Shown here: one piece after another, positions 4,319-5,105 of the stretch | Position numbering within the stretch: the stretch's first letter is position 1 | Layout: each line of letters begins with the position of its first letter | Source: Planctomycetota bacterium | GTDB lineage: Bacteria > Planctomycetota > Planctomycetia > Pirellulales > UBA7805 | NCBI GenBank assembly: GCA_030605285.1 | Contig: JAUWIQ010000188.1 | Coordinates: 1 to 5,105 of the forward strand | Direction of reading: 5' to 3' | DNA: 5,105 nt | The notes under the pieces: model-generated | Told to the model about the DNA's origin: nothing | Database searches by the model: none | Seen by the model: only the letters and a program-made list of their open reading frames with translations | Program-made: the position numbers and the translations under genes

Positions 4319-5105
4319 ATGATTGTGGAATCGTTTCTAGCGAGTAACAAGCCTACCGAACGACGCGCTAAGGGATCGACACCGCTCTGTCCTCGCCGCG
4401 GTGGTTCCATCGTGCGTCCGAGTGTTTTTCTGAGCCTGTTCTTTCTCGTCGTCCTTGCTGGAGCGGTCCTTTATGTTTCTTTCTGGGCAGGGTCGACTGG
4501 ACCGGCGGGCAATAACGCCCAACAAGTTGCAGGAGGAGTCGATCCGCAGGACGCATCCGATCTCGAATCCCAGGGGACTGCGTCTAGCGTCGAGCTTGAT
4601 GACCCATCCCGGGATGGCTGGCAGACGGAAGTGTTTGCCGATGTTGCCAAGCATCGCATGTCCGATTTGATCAAACTCTTGTCGGAACCTTCGCAAATAC
4701 TTGCTGCTGAATGTCAGCAATTCGTCGCGAAAGATTTTCAAGGAGATTCAGTTCTGCCAGAAAATTTGGAAGTGGTCTATCAAGATCCAAAAATTCGTAT
4801 CGAGAGGTCTGAGCATGCGGAACAGGGCCGCAAGGCACCCCAAGATCAATCTTTGGAAGCGCAAGTTCAGGGAATTGAGGAGTTTGTTGCTGCAGTCAAC
4901 CGCTGGGCAGCTCCTTTTCAGGGTACAGAGAATTTACGGTTTGAGGTCAAGATAGTCGGAATCTATCTTGACGGTGATCGGGCCACCACAACTCAGAAGA
5001 TTGCTTTGACTGCGCGCACGGAGAGTGGGCGAATTGAACAGCACGCAACGTGGGTTGCAGACTGGTTGCTGGAAAGTGACACGCAGCAGCCCAAACTCAC
5101 GGGAC
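4319..5105 (+). CDS. N-terminal part of a membrane-anchored protein, possibly CRTAC1 family (3' end outside the window)
   Basis: An open frame from ATG 4319 reaches the right edge without a stop, giving 262 residues. A basic N-terminal segment (14-33, five Arg and two Lys) precedes one membrane helix (about 34-57, SVFLSLFFLVVLAGAVLYVSF). A low-complexity G/Q/D/S linker (60-95) and a soluble domain starting at DGWQTEVFADVAKHRMSDL (about 99) follow. The later alternation of strands (FEVKIVGIYLDGD, TTTQKIALTARTESGRIEQHATWVADWLL) resembles an NTF2-like fold. From memory, a segment with W-x-T-E-V-F and a late 'QHATWxxxW' occurs at the front of planctomycete and acidobacterial CRTAC1 (FG-GAP plus ASPIC/UnbV) proteins. 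The diagnostic repeats would lie beyond the window, so the name is tentative. The start is uncertain: ATG 4217 would add 34 residues, while GTG 4412 would give a compact MRPSVFLSLFF signal anchor. None has a strong Shine-Dalgarno. Confidence 0.75.
   Translation, partial: MIVESFLASNKPTERRAKGSTPLCPRRGGSIVRPSVFLSLFFLVVLAGAVLYVSFWAGSTGPAGNNAQQVAGGVDPQDASDLESQGTASSVELDDPSRDGWQTEVFADVAKHRMSDLIKLLSEPSQILAAECQQFVAKDFQGDSVLPENLEVVYQDPKIRIERSEHAEQGRKAPQDQSLEAQVQGIEEFVAAVNRWAAPFQGTENLRFEVKIVGIYLDGDRATTTQKIALTARTESGRIEQHATWVADWLLESDTQQPKLTG
4604..4617. repeat. 14-base perfect palindrome inside the last gene
   Basis: CCATCCCGGGATGG is fully self-complementary. It encodes the stretch around DPSRDGW. With no spacer it would act as a DNA site or form a small RNA hairpin. 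It may be incidental to the coding sequence. Confidence 0.3.
4946..4972 (+). repeat. 10-bp perfect hairpin inside the last gene
   Basis: GTCAAGATAG (4946-4955) and CTATCTTGAC (4963-4972) are exact reverse complements around the 7-base loop TCGGAAT. The hairpin lies within codons for the VKIVGIYLDG segment. No T-run follows, so it is not an intrinsic terminator on this strand. It could slow translation, protect the mRNA or be chance. Confidence 0.45.

Noticed and set aside
4337..4741. 134-residue open frame on the - strand and smaller + frames nearby
   Set aside because: They overlap the + frame from 4319, which has a membrane helix, a coherent domain and reaches the window edge. The antisense product is basic and low in pattern.

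Overview
The window holds four genes, all on the + strand: the 3' end of one, two complete genes, and the 5' part of a fourth that runs off the right edge. Moderate GC, a large SGNH/TPR protein ending in an 'NNLAWLLATHP' plus 'LDTLAAAYAEQGNF' module, a probable CRTAC1-type protein and a start with no Shine-Dalgarno together suggest a Planctomycetota or related PVC-type bacterium. This is inference from protein style; no taxonomic marker is present.

Layout. (1) 2-493: C-terminal 163 residues of a protein with a HEAT-like helical repeat, cut by the left edge. (2) 494-812: a 319-base gap. An 11-bp inverted repeat (555-565 / 648-658) encloses two further stems and is followed by TTATTTT, which makes a candidate structured RNA or branched terminator. 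A likely promoter and RBS for the next gene follow. (3) 813-1355: a Skp/OmpH-like protein whose N-terminus reads as a type IV prepilin motif. (4) 1356-1432: a short gap with a 20-base near-perfect palindrome. (5) 1433-3967: an 844-residue membrane-anchored SGNH/GDSL hydrolase-like protein. TPRs are inserted in its catalytic domain, and a long in-register TPR array follows. (6) 3968-4318: a 351-base gap with two inverted repeats and a candidate promoter. (7) 4319-5105: the N-terminal 262 residues of a membrane-anchored protein, tentatively the start of a CRTAC1 (FG-GAP/ASPIC-UnbV) family protein.

How it fits together. The three visible N-termini (genes 2-4) all carry a membrane segment followed by a domain predicted to lie outside the cytoplasm, so the locus looks like a cell-envelope set: a tethered chaperone-like protein, an envelope esterase or acyltransferase-like enzyme on a TPR scaffold, and a probable surface protein. 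Genes 2 and 3 are 77 bases apart and could be co-transcribed. The longer gaps before genes 2 and 4 each have their own promoter candidate, so the window is probably two or three transcription units. The most unusual items are the pilin-style N-terminus on the Skp-like protein and the folded intergenic element at 550-665.
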